NCBI RefSeq assembly: GCF_902686445.1
Contig: NC_062214.1
Span: 45,207,454 to 45,271,453 of the forward strand
DNA: 64,000 nucleotides
Source: Sciurus carolinensis
Lineage: Eukaryota > Chordata > Mammalia > Rodentia > Sciuridae
Direction: 5' to 3'
The translations under genes were made by a program, and so were the position numbers. Positions 46,890-60,281 of the stretch are shown one piece after another. Positions within the stretch are counted from its first letter, which is position 1, and each line of letters opens with the position of its first letter. The notes under the pieces are model-generated. The model did no database searches. It was not told the DNA's origin and saw only the letters and a list, made by a program, of their open reading frames with translations.

Positions 46890-48000
46890 CTAACACAAAA
46901 CCACACTCCCCAAATCAGTTTAATACCAAATACCTGCATACAAGACACCAGGCTTCACACTGGAAGTACAAACATAAAACAAATGTAAATAAAAATGCCT
47001 AGTCCTTATTTCCTAGGGTGTCATGACTGGCAGGCAAGAGAGATGATAAAGAAAATACCATTCACAAAACAAAGCACAAAGCCTTTACAGAAATTTGTAA
47101 GAGGTGATACAGAAATGAGGGCAAAGTGCCTCACCTCAGAAGGGTTTCATGAAATGTTTCCTGGAAGAAAGCCTACTGGAGAACAGGAATAGAGGAAGAA
47201 GATAGAAATGACAAGAGGAAAAAAAAAAAAGAAAAAAAAAAACCCTAAGTGCCTTAAAGCAACAATAGCAGTAGGAGTGTCAGTTTGGCTGGTGGGTGAG
47301 TGAGTAGGGAAGGAGATGGCACAAGGAAGGCAGGTGAGGTTGGGGGTTAATATTCTCATGGGAGCAGTGCAGAGTCCCTGAAAGGGTTCCAGCTGGAAGT
47401 GAATTTGAGATGGCTGAGAAGAGAGGCAAAGATATCAATGAAGAAGAAATGATAGTATTTCAGAGGAGAAAAAAATGGTCTGAACCATGGTCAGCAAGAT
47501 AAAGAGAAGCATATAATTAATAGTGATATTGGGAGGTAAAATTGTTAGCATGGCAGGTAGAGTGGTTTGGGTAAATTGAAGATTTAAGAATGACTCCCAG
47601 TAGCACGATAGAAGGCAATGCTTTTATTCATGACAACAAATCCAAAAGGAATCTAACACTTGTGGAGAATAAGCATGTCAAATGAGGTTCTGAACATCCT
47701 AGAACTGAGGTGTCAATGGATCTTAGTGGAGTCTCTCCTCTAGGCAACTGGATATATGGGTCTGGAGGGTAGGATCAGATTGTGATGGTAATGGAGGCCA
47801 AGATAGTGGCTAAAAATGTGTGTAAATCAGTCTTTGGGAGAGAGATTAAAATGTGAAGATAAGATGAATCCCTGGAGATAACCAGTACATTGAGGAAGCT
47901 CTGCTAAGAAGGTTAAGGATGAAGGTAAAGGGAGGAGCTAAAGACAAATGTGCAAAGACCAAAGAAGACATCTTTGAGGTACCAGCTATCTATATGTTTA
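46890..48000 (+). repeat. Ancient interspersed repeat, family not assigned
   Basis: Purine-rich, low-A+T sequence with features of a recurrent mammalian repeat: 'gggtttcatgaaatgtttcc' followed by 'tggaagaaagcc', 'atttaagaatgactcccag' and 'ggcaactggatatatggg'. Similar sequences recur at about 52750-53390 and 57585-58150 in the same orientation. Possibly an L1ME-type 3'UTR. Confidence 0.4.
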
Positions 48001-50555
48001 TTTATTTTAAAGATCAGAAACACTCATGACTGTACGCACAACTGTTAGAAAAAGTTAAAGATGCTAGTAAATGTAGGAAAATGGGTGCCAAGCAATAAAA
48101 TGACTTCAATATTAAATCAAAGGAGCTCAAAGCTCTTACCTGGAGAAGTCACAATTTTTGTCAACCAGACACCAACTGCCAAGGATGATACAATAAATTA
48201 ATAAACAAATAATTAATAGCTTTCACAAAGTTCATCCTCTGGGAAATATGCTATGATGGAGTTAGTGACCAGAAATGGAAGGCCTTGCACTCCTATCTTT
48301 CAAGTTACTGACTAAGGGCCTCAATAAAAACACTATGATCAAGGCTAGAAAGCCAAAGGGGCTGATAGCTGAACACCATCATATAATCTACTCTCTGCAC
48401 AGCAAATTCTTTCTTGAAGACAAATCTGAGCAGCATATCTTTATGTGTGCCATAATAATCTTCAAATTATAAACTAGGATATTCTTACTGTACTAAAAGC
48501 ACTAAGAGAAGTTATACCTGACTTCAGTGACATGGCCCCTCTGCTGGCCTGTTGCTCATCAGTTGGCTGCTATCTCACGAAGATGGAAGCCTGGTGCCAC
48601 CAAAGTCTTCCACATGTCTTCTTACTGTGTCCTTCCATGCAATTCCTCTGCCTGAGCAAATGAAACAGCAGGGACTTGGTGCCCTACTTTCTCCTGTATT
48701 CTCCTTCAAAGAGACCTTGCACCCCAGCTACATTCCAGGATCATTTTCTGACCTCATCTTGTCATTCAATTTTAAAACTTTGTATAGAAGGTACCAAGAA
48801 AATTAAAGAGTCAGGATAGGTCTTATCTTGAATTAGATAAACATCTGACACACCCAGTGTTCTTCAAAGTTTTAATTTAGTCAGGAAACCAATCTGGTAC
48901 TGAATCATTCTTTTCAGTTTTCCAAAACACATATTGATGTTTTTGACTTAGTTTTCTTTTGTTCATACACAACAAAGAAAAACACCTTTTTAATATCAGG
49001 AAAAAAGACAACACAGCAGGATGATCTAGATACTGTGAGTCTGCAACAAAAGTAGTCTTCAACATATTCTGAAGTCAGGCTTGTCATCACCACCACTCTG
49101 GATAAATTTTTCAGATTTATAAAATGGATATACTTTAAAGACACTCAAAAATGAACTTAATAAGGCTTGGATATGAAACATCATACCCAATATCTGAGCT
49201 ATTAAAAATACTCCCAAATGAACAGAATCTTATACAATAATTCAGAGGCTGAAATAATACTCATTCTGATGCTTCCTTTTGTACCCAAGTATTGCAAAGG
49301 CCATTTTTACTACACTAAAGTCCATGAAGTCAATAAAAGTAAAGCCCAACACAACTGTCTATATCTAAATGCTAAGCCTGTCCCTCAGAATGCCACAGAC
49401 GAAGGCTACCTTTACTGAGGCCAATATAATCTGACATTTCTTTTACTGTAGCTGATATTCTAAGCTACACTGCTGTGAATGCCACATAAGCTATTGACAC
49501 CTTGTTTGTAGTTTCACTGGAGAATAAAATAAAAAAAAATTTTCAAGAAAGCCACACAGTGTGAATAAATATTACTTTTCTGAAAAACACATGGCTCTAT
49601 TTAATGCTCAGTGCTCAACTACATCTATATGGTAATCCATTATAGCACACTCGAAATCGAAATTAGGTATTACTACTGATCAGCACATCAGGGAATCTGT
49701 CATTCTTTTAACTGATTATCCATAGCTCTTTTTTCTTCAGAACCTACTGCATGACCAGGAATAATGTGAAACGTAAGCTGGAGTTTACACAAGATGGCAC
49801 AGTGTACTCTAAGATGACTGGTCTTCATTTAATTTGTGTGGGAACATTTTTCTTTCCAAATTATTACCAAATGATTGCAGCATATCCCAGTGGATTCACA
49901 CTTGATTTTAATTTCACTTAGAAAGGTAGGACAGTGAAGAATGAGGAAAATATTATATGCTAATTTATGCAATCTACTAAAACAATGACCAACTAAACCT
50001 GTTTTGTCTGAAAGTAGAGAGGTTAGGGAACAACCTTTTCCCAAATGAGCTGCATGGCACATAGATGCCAAGTAAAGAAAATGTTGCTCAGGGAGAAAAC
50101 AGAAGGTTTGATTTAGAAGGACAGAGGTCTTAGTTACTTGCCCTTTTTAGGTAATAAGCCTTCTGGAAACTCAGGATTAGAATTGGCAGTAAAGTTTAAA
50201 GAAAGAATTGTGTGAATGTAAATGCTACTAGTATAGTCTAGTTTCACAAGGACCCCAGGTGCACAGAAGCCCAGCAGCATACACACTTCCATGAGGACCT
50301 TTTAAGAAAGGGCAACCAAGCCTTCGGCATCTTGGTTTCTGGCCTCTCACTGCTTAGTAGAAATGACTGGATTTTTTTATATAAATAGAATATTTTCATT
50401 GAACTCTTGAGTCTTAACACTTGTTGGAAACCTTTAAAATTCAAACAAAATGTAACAAAAGAAGAACCAAATCATCTTAAAAATAAAATGACTACATTTT
50501 TAGATAAAAATGTCATATTTTTCTTCTAATACCAGCAATCCCTATCCAACCACTA
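48001..50555. other. Presumed RALGAPA2 intron, nothing recognised
   Basis: About 2.5 kb with no exon or repeat identified. Confidence 0.45.
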
Positions 50556-50559
50556 GTTG

Positions 50560-50790
50560 TCATGGAATAAGAGAAGCACAGCTCCATATTTTCACATCCT
50601 TGATGGTCTTTGAGACCATACTCAAATATCACCTCCTGGGAAGAGTCCAACACAACCGGATCCTTCACCAGCATGCTTCTCAGCTGAACACACACAAGAC
50701 CCACTCCACCATTAGATACTAGATCTACATACTGGGTACACACAGTATTTCCTTCTGAGCACTGTGTGAATGAATGAAAAAATGAAGATG
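50560..50790 (+). mobile_element. L2 LINE 3' end
   Basis: L2-like sequence: 'accatactcaaatatcacc', 'ctcctgggaagagtcc', and the terminal 'gagcactgtgtgaatgaatg'. Confidence 0.55.
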
Positions 50791-52749
50791 GCAAAACAAA
50801 GCCTGAATTTAATCCGCACACACAGAAAGGAAATGTCCATATTTAAGGACATAAACATAGTCCTAAACACATCAGAAATACAGAAGAAACAGAGTCTATT
50901 GAATAGGCACTTAGTAAAGATAACTGAGAATAGAAATGTGGGTCCAGACACTACGGCACATCTCAACCCATGATTTGATCTTTCAAGAGGCAATATTTTT
51001 CTTGGCTAATAAGAAAATGAAGAAAAAAATTTCAAAAACTAGACATCTAGAGGAAATATAAAATATAATTTTTAAAAAGGCCTCTAATTTCTCCCTCTTG
51101 TATTTTAAAAATGAATCAATATTAAAATATTGGAAAACCTGATTAGGCAATAAAGAATCAAAGAGGCAAAGAATCCCATCTACAAGTGAAAAACTTACAA
51201 AAATTACTGCTTGATTAAAGCACAGATGAAGTTGCAAAAAAAAAAGGGTGGGGTTGACTTGCAAGATCCTCCTCCTTCCAAAAAATTCTTGGAAAATACC
51301 AAGAATGAGTCTTCAGTAAGTAAAGGAAACCATCCCAAAGAGTAATGGGAATCTCCCCTCCAAAAGAAATTTGTTAAATACAGTAATTCTTTAGATTTCC
51401 TGATGCATGTTGTTAAAGGTTTCAAGAGGATGCTGATTATTTTTTTAAGATCTATAAAAATAAAGGAAACACATGTATAAATAAGTAATACTATGAAATT
51501 AGAAAATATTACATGGAAAGCATGAATCTAGATGGAACTGTTACAGATTCCCAATGTTCCCCCACACTGGGATACTGCACATCACAAGGCCTCCTTAGAA
51601 TCAAATAAGATAAAAGAACTGAGAAAAATATTTTAAAAATACAAAGCATGTTTAAAGTTGTAAAATCAATATACAATTAAACATACTACATAAACCTAAT
51701 AGAAAATGTAGAATATTCACATCAATGAACAAAAATCAGGCTGATCTCAGCCTTTTCCTTAACAACAAGCTCCAGAGGACAATATAGTAAAGAGATCATT
51801 GTAGACAAGCCAAATGGAATGGGCAGTAGAATACACAGATGCACCCAGGAAACCAGCAGTCCTAAAGCAGATCAAGAACGATACAATTTATGATAAAGAT
51901 ATCTAAAGAATATTATAGCTATTTTGAGAAGCAAACAAAATTCAGATTTCAGGGTATGGGTGAGAAGACTACTATTTGAAAATTATATAGCCAGTTATAT
52001 GTGTTTCGAGTTAAAAGAAAAGAATTCTAGAACTGGAAGTACATCAGCTACATACCTCCCCCTTTATCAACATACCACAATTCACATTTTAGCAAATATA
52101 GAGATTAATCAAAATAATCCAAAGCAAGTGTGCAGGTGTATAAACAATGTGACAGCGAGCTGTATTTACATAATTAGTGTTAATTTGTTTATAAAAATAG
52201 AGTAAATTCCCCAAACAAAAGAGAAGTAACATTCTAAAATTATTATAATAATCTGAGTATAAACTGATTAAAATATCTGAGAAGTGAGATGTACTTTTGT
52301 ACGTGGGGTTAAAATAAAAGCATAAAGCTATATCATCAAATGCTGCTTTATTCTTGACATAGATTGGGGGGAAAAAATGGCTCACATAACATTTGTTCAT
52401 TTTAAGGATAATTGCCAGAATGAAAGAAAACAGAAAGCATACTTTCCAAATTGTAAGACATTTTCCACAAAGCAAAAATTCAGCAAACTCTCACACAAGA
52501 AAACAAAACTAAAAGTCAAAACTATTTGATTATCTCACACAAAAAGGTAATAAATATAAACAGATAAAATTTCCCTACTAAAGACCAACTCCATCAAAAC
52601 TGGCTTTCAAACACAGAAAAATTAACAATAAAATACAGAAAACGATGTCTGAGGTACACGGGAACAAACCTCCACAACAAAGTAATGAATTAAATGCATG
52701 AGTTGATTCAGAAACTGTTTTAATTATCTCAATTTATTAATTTCATTAA
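50791..52749. other. Presumed RALGAPA2 intron; possible very old LINE at 51730-52030
   Basis: 51735-51800 ('aatcaggctgatctcagcc', then 'caacaagctccagagg') vaguely recalls an old L1/HAL1 ORF1 segment. The rest is unassigned. The 128-codon minus frame at 52089-52475 is A+T-driven with no known domain. Confidence 0.3.
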
Positions 52750-53390
52750 TAAATATTCTTATTAAGTGCCTATCAGTGCCAGGTACCATGCAAAGGATCA
52801 GAGAGAGAGAGAGAGACAGAGACAGAGAGAGAAAGAAAGAAAGACACCATTCCTGTTCTAAAAGCTACAGACCCTAAGGGGAAAATGTAAGAAAATCAGT
52901 ATATGCACAGGAAGTGAAGACAGAAAGGCACACTTTCTGTCAAGGATAAACAGCCTTGAATTTAATCTTGAGGAACACATGGGGTGCATAGCAGTATGGG
53001 AAGAAAAAAAAAAAAAGGCCCTGCTTCTTGTCTTTGACAACTTTGAGAAGTTGTCAGTGGAGACGGAAGTAAGATAAGTGACGAGGACTTGAGAGGGAAG
53101 CAGAGGCCAGATGAGAAAGGGCCTTGAACCTGTACTGGGAGTTCAATTTTTGTCCTAAAGGCAACGGAAATTAGAATTACATCACACAGAGACCATTCAA
53201 GATGGGTGAGGGAGACAGAAAAGACAGAAGATCACAGCCTGAAGGCTAGTCAACAGGATACTTCAATCAGGGGAACAGGGTATGAACAAAGGTGGAGGTA
53301 GAAGGCAGGAGAGTATCAAAGCACACCAGCATGAGACAGGTAGAACCAGGGAGTAGAGAAAATGCCATCAATACTGAATAAAATGAACAG
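52750..53390 (+). repeat. Ancient interspersed repeat, second copy of unassigned family
   Basis: Opens 'ttaagtgcctatcagtgcc' and 'aggtaccatgcaaagg'. After a (GA)n run it continues 'attcctgttctaaaagc', 'agaaagggccttgaacctg' and 'gtcctaaaggcaacgg'. Same family as the copies at about 46890 and 57585. Confidence 0.45.
52799..52846. repeat. (GA)n / (GAAA)n simple repeat
   Basis: Purine repeat of GA, CAGAGA and GAAA units interrupting the ancient repeat. Confidence 0.9.
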
Positions 53391-56300
53391 TTACACAGGA
53401 AAACATTTTATTAGGTACTCAAATTCAATATCAAAACATTTTATTAGATATGAAAACTGCAATATTCAAAAACGTAGCTGTCTAGGCACCTGATAAATTC
53501 CAAGAGGTTATGATTTTACTTTGCTTAAGATCTTGCAACTGTCTAATCTCTTTTTAAAGAAAACTGAATTACATTACTCCTCACATTTAATGAGATAACA
53601 TCCAGCAACCTTCACAAATCCTCAAATTAGAAGCATAAAATACTACACATAATAGGTGTAGTATTCCAAGCTTCCATTTCTGGCTGAAAACTAGTGCATC
53701 AGATCTCTCCAATTTTGGTACCAGCCACAATGAACTGGCTGTACTTTCTGTGCATTTTTTACAAAAAGAAAAAAATTCACTTCTAGAGAATTTCTGCCTA
53801 AGTAACCAGAGAGAAATAGCAAAGCCTCAGTGAGAGCCCACTACCTGATTTTCACCGTCCCAGAAACTTAGAGGATTTATTTGCCTAAGCTCAACTAGAA
53901 AGTGTTGTACACCTGTAGGTCAACTCACAACGGGCCTTGCTGTCAAGCTCACTCAATAAATGTCCAAGGTCTGAAGCTTCAATCCAGGCGCTTCCCCCTT
54001 CTAACCTGCTTAGTGTCACAAGTTCATGAAACACTAGGTGTCACTCTGTAACAGCTACCATGCCATATATCCAAGCAGAAAACAAGTGACAGAAATTTTA
54101 CCAGAAAGCAAGTATTTGTACCACTCTCTTCTAAATGTACATTTAAAAAAAATTAATCTGTTCAAATTGTGTTGAAACATTTAATTTTAATCATTAAATG
54201 ATTAAAGAGAAAATTAAGGAGAAAATAAAAGCTCTTTATGTCTTCTCTGTTTTTCTAACAAAACAGTATGCTCAAGCTTTACTGTGAATTTTCCATATAG
54301 TTAGCCTTGATATGGTTTCCACCATCTGCCCTTAAAGGATTCTTGGAAGCACTTGCTAGTGCTGCCTTCTACAGGACCTCCTCTTGAGGGTGTCATATAC
54401 CAACAAGTCAATGGCATGTTACATGACAGGGGCCAGTAAGCCAGGAAGCTTAGGGCAGCTGTGCTGCAACAGATAATCACAAGAATGTAATTTCAGACTT
54501 CCACAACATCTTGTCTCCAGTTTCCCTTCCCCAAAAGTGAACTGAGTAATTCAGTACATCCTGTTGGGTCAATACCAAGTTTCTCACCTCTAAAGTCTGG
54601 ATGCATAAGGAAGACTGCAGTATTGAAAGATAATTTGTTCATCGAAAATGGCTCTTTTTAACTTAGACACTTGAATTCAAATTTAAATTACTAACATGCT
54701 GAAATAAGATAATCAATTTTTAACCATGAAAAATGCATTCAAAGAACCTCCAGCTAAGACTAGACATTTCTATTCTGTTTTTCATCTTCCAGTTTGTAGA
54801 GATCACAAACATTCCATAATCAAAAGCAGATACCAGATATAAAAGATTCAAGCCCTGGGCTTTAGTATTTCCCCAGCACCTAGTACAGGGTGCAGCAGTG
54901 AAAAGTGACAACAGAACTAATTCACCACAACAGCAACATGAGATAACTAGGAAAGGTCCCAACTGGCCACACAGTTGGCCTTCTACTGTGATCTCTGCAG
55001 ATGAGGCTTGAGAAGTATCTTTGGGCAGGTCACATTAAGCTATAATAATGCTATTACTTAGGGTTATTCCCAAAATAATTCAATCTCAACATAAACCACA
55101 GTATGACCAACATTATGAGGAAGGTCAGAACAATTACACACCTCCATTATTATTTAAAGTAGTTACAATGCATTACATCCATATCATAAAGGTAACACAA
55201 TATTCTGATCATGATCATCAGTGGCATTTTCCTTGCCAAGTAGAACTTAGAATGGCTGTGCGATAGGAAGGGGGTTGTCTGCGTTGGCTCAATTCCTTTT
55301 CAAATATTCTCCAGAAAATCCAAATTGATATTAGCTTTTTCCCTACTGCAATAAATCATTTAAAATTATGATTTACAATTATGATAGTGAACCAAGAGCT
55401 GCATTCAAAATTTCATTTGTTCTTTGGAAAGAAAAGAAAGATCCACTGAAGCATCAAAATATTTGAAATCTTCAATAAGAACTTAAAAGTGTAAGGGTCT
55501 GAGAAGAATCTGCTTTTCTTGTTCATTTTATTGTTCTTGTCCCTCCTCCACTCAATAATAGTAAAGTGGTCTTTATGGAAAAAAGAAATGACAAGCAGTA
55601 ACAGCCTAGAGTAAAAGGAAGTTCTTTACCTTGGTATGGGCAGGAGGGAGGAGTGCGGAGGACTGCTCAAGCAAAGGAAAGCAGGAGCTATGGAAATGAT
55701 TGTTAAAATAAGATTCCACTGCCCTGCTATGTATTAATAGCTTGTATGAAAGGGCACCAGCATTTTCTTTGTAGAAAGAAAGAAAAGGGACTCTTAATTC
55801 TGTAGGACACCTGGCCTGAATGTGTTGGTTGGGGCTTGGACCAAGCATTTTCATCAAAACTCCACAGGAGCTTCTAATTTGTTTTCCTTTTCAAACAGTT
55901 GGAAATAATATACAGTTCCAACAAAGAAAGAAGCAACGACGAGGAAGGGAATAAGACAGGGAAATATGTATCTCAGAATTGTTTGTAATCCTATTGTGTT
56001 CCTAATTCTAGTTTTTCATCAAGCAATTTACTATTAATATCTGAAGTAAAACAGTGCTACTAAATATTAAAAGTTAGTAATAACTTTTGTATAGGAAATA
56101 AATCAACATTAAATTACTGGATGGCATAGATAAAGCAAGCGCACATAAAGTAAAATCCAGTCATTTGTTTTACCCACTTTTGTATAACTCCAGGCATGGC
56201 ACTGGATCCAGTTGTGCTACTATTATTAAGAAAGTCATTAAAAGTCCTGTGTCCCTACTTTAAGGAAAAGAATTAGAAGCTAAACTCACAATCTATACAA

Positions 56301-57150
56301 GCTCACTCAGAGCAACAAAGAACAAGGGACCCATGTTGAATTCCACTAAGTAAGATAGAATTCCCACTACAGACCTGGATTCACCACTGGTCAAATTATG
56401 ACTCCCCCAACAAAGCTATACCCAGCAAGACTGCAGGCACATGAGCCTTACTGTCCAATCCATCATTACCACCACACTGCAGGGGGGAAAGGGAGTTAGC
56501 ACATGGGAAGCCTGGAGTAAATCTCAAACAATCCAATTGATATCTTTAATATCAAAGGAACAAACAAACACTGGTGTCTACAGTATTATTATTTTCCTTC
56601 TTCTGTATGCCCATAAGAAGCCCAGCTGTCATTGGCACTCACACTTGCTGTGTAGATCACCTGCTGTAATTTGCCTTTAACCTCAATGCTTACCAAACCA
56701 GACTCTTCCTCTACCAAAGGAGGAGAAAATAAGAAACACCATGCATCATTCTGAAATGACACTAAATATTTTTTTAAGCTTGGCATGAAGAGGATAGATG
56801 GAGAGAAGTGGAAGGTATGGTAGGAAGATGAAATACTAAGTAACTTGATTGGCCATAATTAAATATTATTTTCATCTTAAAGCAAGCATGAAAACAGTAG
56901 ATGAAATTGTGCATAGCTTTTCAGTTTTGCAATTATAGAAAACCACCTTGGATACATGTGCCTCCAGTTTATGGAGGTAAATGCTCATTCCCCTCAGCCA
57001 AGCATACTCCAGTAATAACAGGAAGCCCACAGAAACTATTCAGTAATACCCTAACCCCTATAGTTCCCTGCCCTGCAAGGACACAGATATATAGGATGCT
57101 GAAGATATAACAAAGAGGAATGGTCTTTCAAAATAACAGAGCTCTTAATG
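53391..57150. other. Presumed RALGAPA2 intron, nothing recognised
   Basis: About 3.8 kb without a confident exon or repeat. Confidence 0.45.
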
Positions 57151-57154
57151 GAAG

Positions 57155-57265
57155 ACTCTAGAACTTCTTTGTCCAGCACGGTAACCTCTAGTCACATGTG
57201 GCTATTTCAAATGTAAATCAAGTAAAATTATTAACAGTAAAAATTAAGTCCTTCAGTTGCACTAG
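57155..57265 (+). mobile_element. hAT-Charlie MER-type DNA transposon fossil
   Basis: Carries 'tttgtccagcacggtaacc' followed by 'tctagtcacatgtggctat' and 'ttcagttgcactagcttc', matching the MER33/MER58 group as remembered. Subfamily uncertain. Confidence 0.55.
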
Positions 57266-57584
57266 CTTCATTTTGGGCAATCAATTCCCCATCAATTCCT
57301 CATGAGGTGATTACCTAACTGGACAATGAGATGAAGAATACTCCCATCACTGTGGCAAAGCAACCGAGAAGATTAGATGTTTAAAGGCTAATCAGAGGCA
57401 AATCAATTTAAAATTTAAAACCAAATAAAACTAGTCAGTTCATTTGATACTTGTTTCTTATCTTTTTTATCTAGAAAGTTCTAGGTGAGGAAACATAATT
57501 TTTTTAACATAAAAGTACCAAATAACTCCACAAGAGGGAAGCTGAGAATTTAAGAGACTTCAATCCAACAACAAATATTACCAA

Positions 57585-58150
57585 GTGCAAATCACTGTGG
57601 GGAATACAAAGGATTGTACACAATGGCTGCCAGCTTCAGGAACTGTATAGTCTCATTAAGAAGCTAAGACATTAAAAAAAAAAAAAAAGAAAAAGAAAAG
57701 GAGCTAAGACATGGCCACATTAAAGGATAAATAAGAACATCCAGGTATTATCAATGGTAACACATTATGACATTGTTATACAAGTTCACAGGAAGGATGA
57801 GCACTTTTAGAGGGAGTTGCCAGAAGAAACTGGTGAGTCTGAACAGAGTCTGAAATAGGCCAGTTGGGGAGAAGAGCAAAGGGCAGTCTCAAAAAGAAGG
57901 TTGCATAAACCAAGAGACGAAGTGAAATTATGCAAAAAGGGGCAAAGGGGCAAAGCAGCCTGAGCCTGACAGACAACTTCCACAGAGTCACAACAGCAGC
58001 AAAATGTGAAGGAAAGTGATACAGGGACCTAAGGAAAGGACTTTCAGTATTAGACCATCTAGGCCCTGCTTTACAGATTATAAAGAACCCATTAAGGTTT
58101 CTAGGAAGGATAATGACAAGAATAAATATAGGGTTTAAACTGGGGAATAA
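57585..58150 (+). repeat. Ancient interspersed repeat, third copy of unassigned family
   Basis: Opens 'aagtgcaaatcactgtggg' and 'gaatacaaaggattg', later 'taggccctgctttacag' and 'ggaaggataatgacaag'. An A-rich run sits at 57674-57701. The 127-codon minus frame across this repeat is a chance frame. Confidence 0.4.
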
Positions 58151-58504
58151 TTCAGACAAAATTTAGAATAAGGAATAATAGAAATCAATTGTCCTGTTTA
58201 TCCATGATGTCTAACTCTGAGATATGGAAAACAACTGAGTAAGTAGCCAGATATATGTAGCTTTTGAAATTAAACAACTTCTATGTGTGGAAGAGTAAAG
58301 AAATTCTGTGCTATCAAATTCTAGAATCTTTCTTAACCATATATGTGTACCTCCAAACTGTTCTATTTCTCTATTCAAAGGGAATGGCATACAACATGAC
58401 AGATGTCTCTGTATTAACTATATTTTCTATATTAATACTCTAACATCTGAGGCATCACTTACCTGGGAAGAATGGCCTCTACCAAAGTTAACTAAGTCCT
58501 AGAG

Positions 58505-58910
58505 ACAGAGCCCAAGAGCATGCTTTTGATATGCCAATCAACCAATCCCAAAACCCTAAGTCCACCTCCTTTTATGGGCTCTCATACTCTGAGACACTAT
58601 GTCCCTTCCCTACTCACTCAGAGGCCAGATACTCAACAACCAGGTGCCATCCTACAACCCAGAGGCTGCTGAAATTATTTAAATTATTCAATTCTACACC
58701 TATTTAGCTTATCTACCTTGCCTTGGCCATTCCCTCTTGCAAAGTTACAATAAAGGCACCTGCCCTCAGTTCTTTTCTCTCTTTGCCTGCTGAATTCACT
58801 TTGGTGCTCCTTCAGGTGTCCCTGTGTGGCATGCCATGCCCTGTTTTAAGAGAACTGTATGATTAAAACTTCTCCCTTCTTGACAATTATTATCATCTCT
58901 GTGTATCTTA
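58505..58910 (+). mobile_element. ERV LTR-like fragment, solitary
   Basis: LTR-like layout: a CCAAT-type segment ('aatcaaccaatccc'), 'aataaaggcacctgccctc' as a polyadenylation-signal region, then a C/T-rich stretch ('ttcttttctctctttgcctg', 'ggtgctccttcaggtgtcc'). No internal retroviral genes. Class uncertain. Confidence 0.4.
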
Positions 58911-59049
58911 TTATACCTGATTAAAACAAATATTGGGTACCATTAAAATAACCTCTTGAGAGTTGAATCCAGAAGGTTCTCCAAGTCAAATGAATTCTTT
59001 GACCCTGAAGCCCATTACCTGGTATCTTATAATTTCAACCCAACCTTCC

Positions 59050-59328
59050 TTATTACTATGCAGGTACTACTTCAAGGGCCACCAACAAAATCATACTTCT
59101 GAAAAGGTCATTCAGAATTTTCTCACTCAGCAGGTCTTTCCTAGAGTTCTGATGTAAATTCATTCCTACCAGTGGACTCTTCAGCTTATCATGAAATGTT
59201 AACATATGGTTCATGAGGACAAAAGGTTCTGCCTATCTTGCTCACTGCTGTAGCTGCAGCACCTAGACTTGTGCCCACCACAGTAGAACTCAGCAGACTG
59301 TGTCTAAAGAATGACTGAATGAACTATA
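59050..59328 (+). mobile_element. L2 LINE 3' end
   Basis: L2-type end: 'ttctgcctatcttgctcact', 'gctgcagcacctagacttg', and the terminal 'aagaatgactgaatgaac'. Confidence 0.65.
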
Positions 59329-59399
59329 CGACAATGAGTACATGTTGATATAGATGGTAGAATGCAGCTTGAAAGGCAGGACAATATCCAGGCTCTTAA

Positions 59400-59620
59400 G
59401 TGGTAGACAGTATAGCAGCAAGTTAAGAATATGGGTTCTAGAATCAGACAAGAGATTAACTCCCTGCTCTACCATTTGCCAAAAATGCAGTGTTAGACAG
59501 ACCACAAATCCACCCAATCTTTTGTCCATAAAAATAGGTTAAAATGGAACCTACTTCAGAAGGAAAGGATTAAACAGGATGGCCTATATGAAACATTTAC
59601 AGAATGCTCAAGATAGCAAT
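59400..59620 (+). mobile_element. MIR SINE
   Basis: MIR order: 'caagttaagaatatgggttc', 'aatcagacaagagatt', 'ctgctctaccatttgcc', and near the end 'aaacatttacagaatgctca'. More decayed than the copy at 25340. Confidence 0.65.
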
Positions 59621-60281
59621 ATAGGGGTCCCACACCATCAACCCTACCCCTCCATCGAAACATACAATAATAAATAAAATTTAAAAAGAGTCAACACCAT
59701 AGTGAAAAGTGTGATAAACACCTCCATGAATCAACAATAATAGAAACCCAAGGTAGTACACATATTTGAAGCAAAGACAGCTAGATGGAAGGTCAACCTC
59801 CAAAGGATACATGTGCTCCTACTGGAGGTAAAGGCAGATGGAAAAGTCCGCTCACTGCCTGAAACTGTGACCTGGACTAGATTGGCAGCCTTGATTACAC
59901 ATCACTTTGTCAAAACACTGAAATACCTCCAGAAGCTTGCAACATCCAAAAACTACTATTTCTGCTTTCCAAAGGTTCTCTTTCAATTTGCCCCTGTCTA
60001 ACAAAGGTAGGCGGCAGCTCTCTTCACATACTCTTCTTCCATGCCTTCTTAATTTCCATACTTCTCTACTTTCTTACAGTTCATTTCCTACTTAGAATAT
60101 TCCTACACAGTATCCCTTTTGTAATGATACATCTTAATAAAATAATTCTACCTCTTCTAAAATAAGCCTTTCCCAATTATTTACATACATATTGATAAGT
60201 AGTCGACTCCTCTGGAGCCCTCACAAACCACCTCTTTATGTGGCATTAATGCAGAAAGCAAGAGACCCAGAATGAAACATA

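Noticed and set aside
48125..48180. Exon-like segment with a GT donor on the minus strand
   Set aside because: The short translation does not match RalGAP alpha and there is no supporting neighbour.
52089..52475. 128-codon minus-strand open frame
   Set aside because: A+T-driven hydrophobic/aromatic composition, no recognisable domain, and no exon context.
55606..55857. 83-codon minus-strand frame next to a donor-like sequence, considered as an upstream RALGAPA2 exon
   Set aside because: The peptide does not resemble the expected N-terminal RalGAP alpha sequence and no phase-compatible acceptor was found.
57776..58159. 127-codon minus-strand open frame
   Set aside because: It crosses an ancient interspersed repeat, has no family resemblance, and lacks supporting splice sites.
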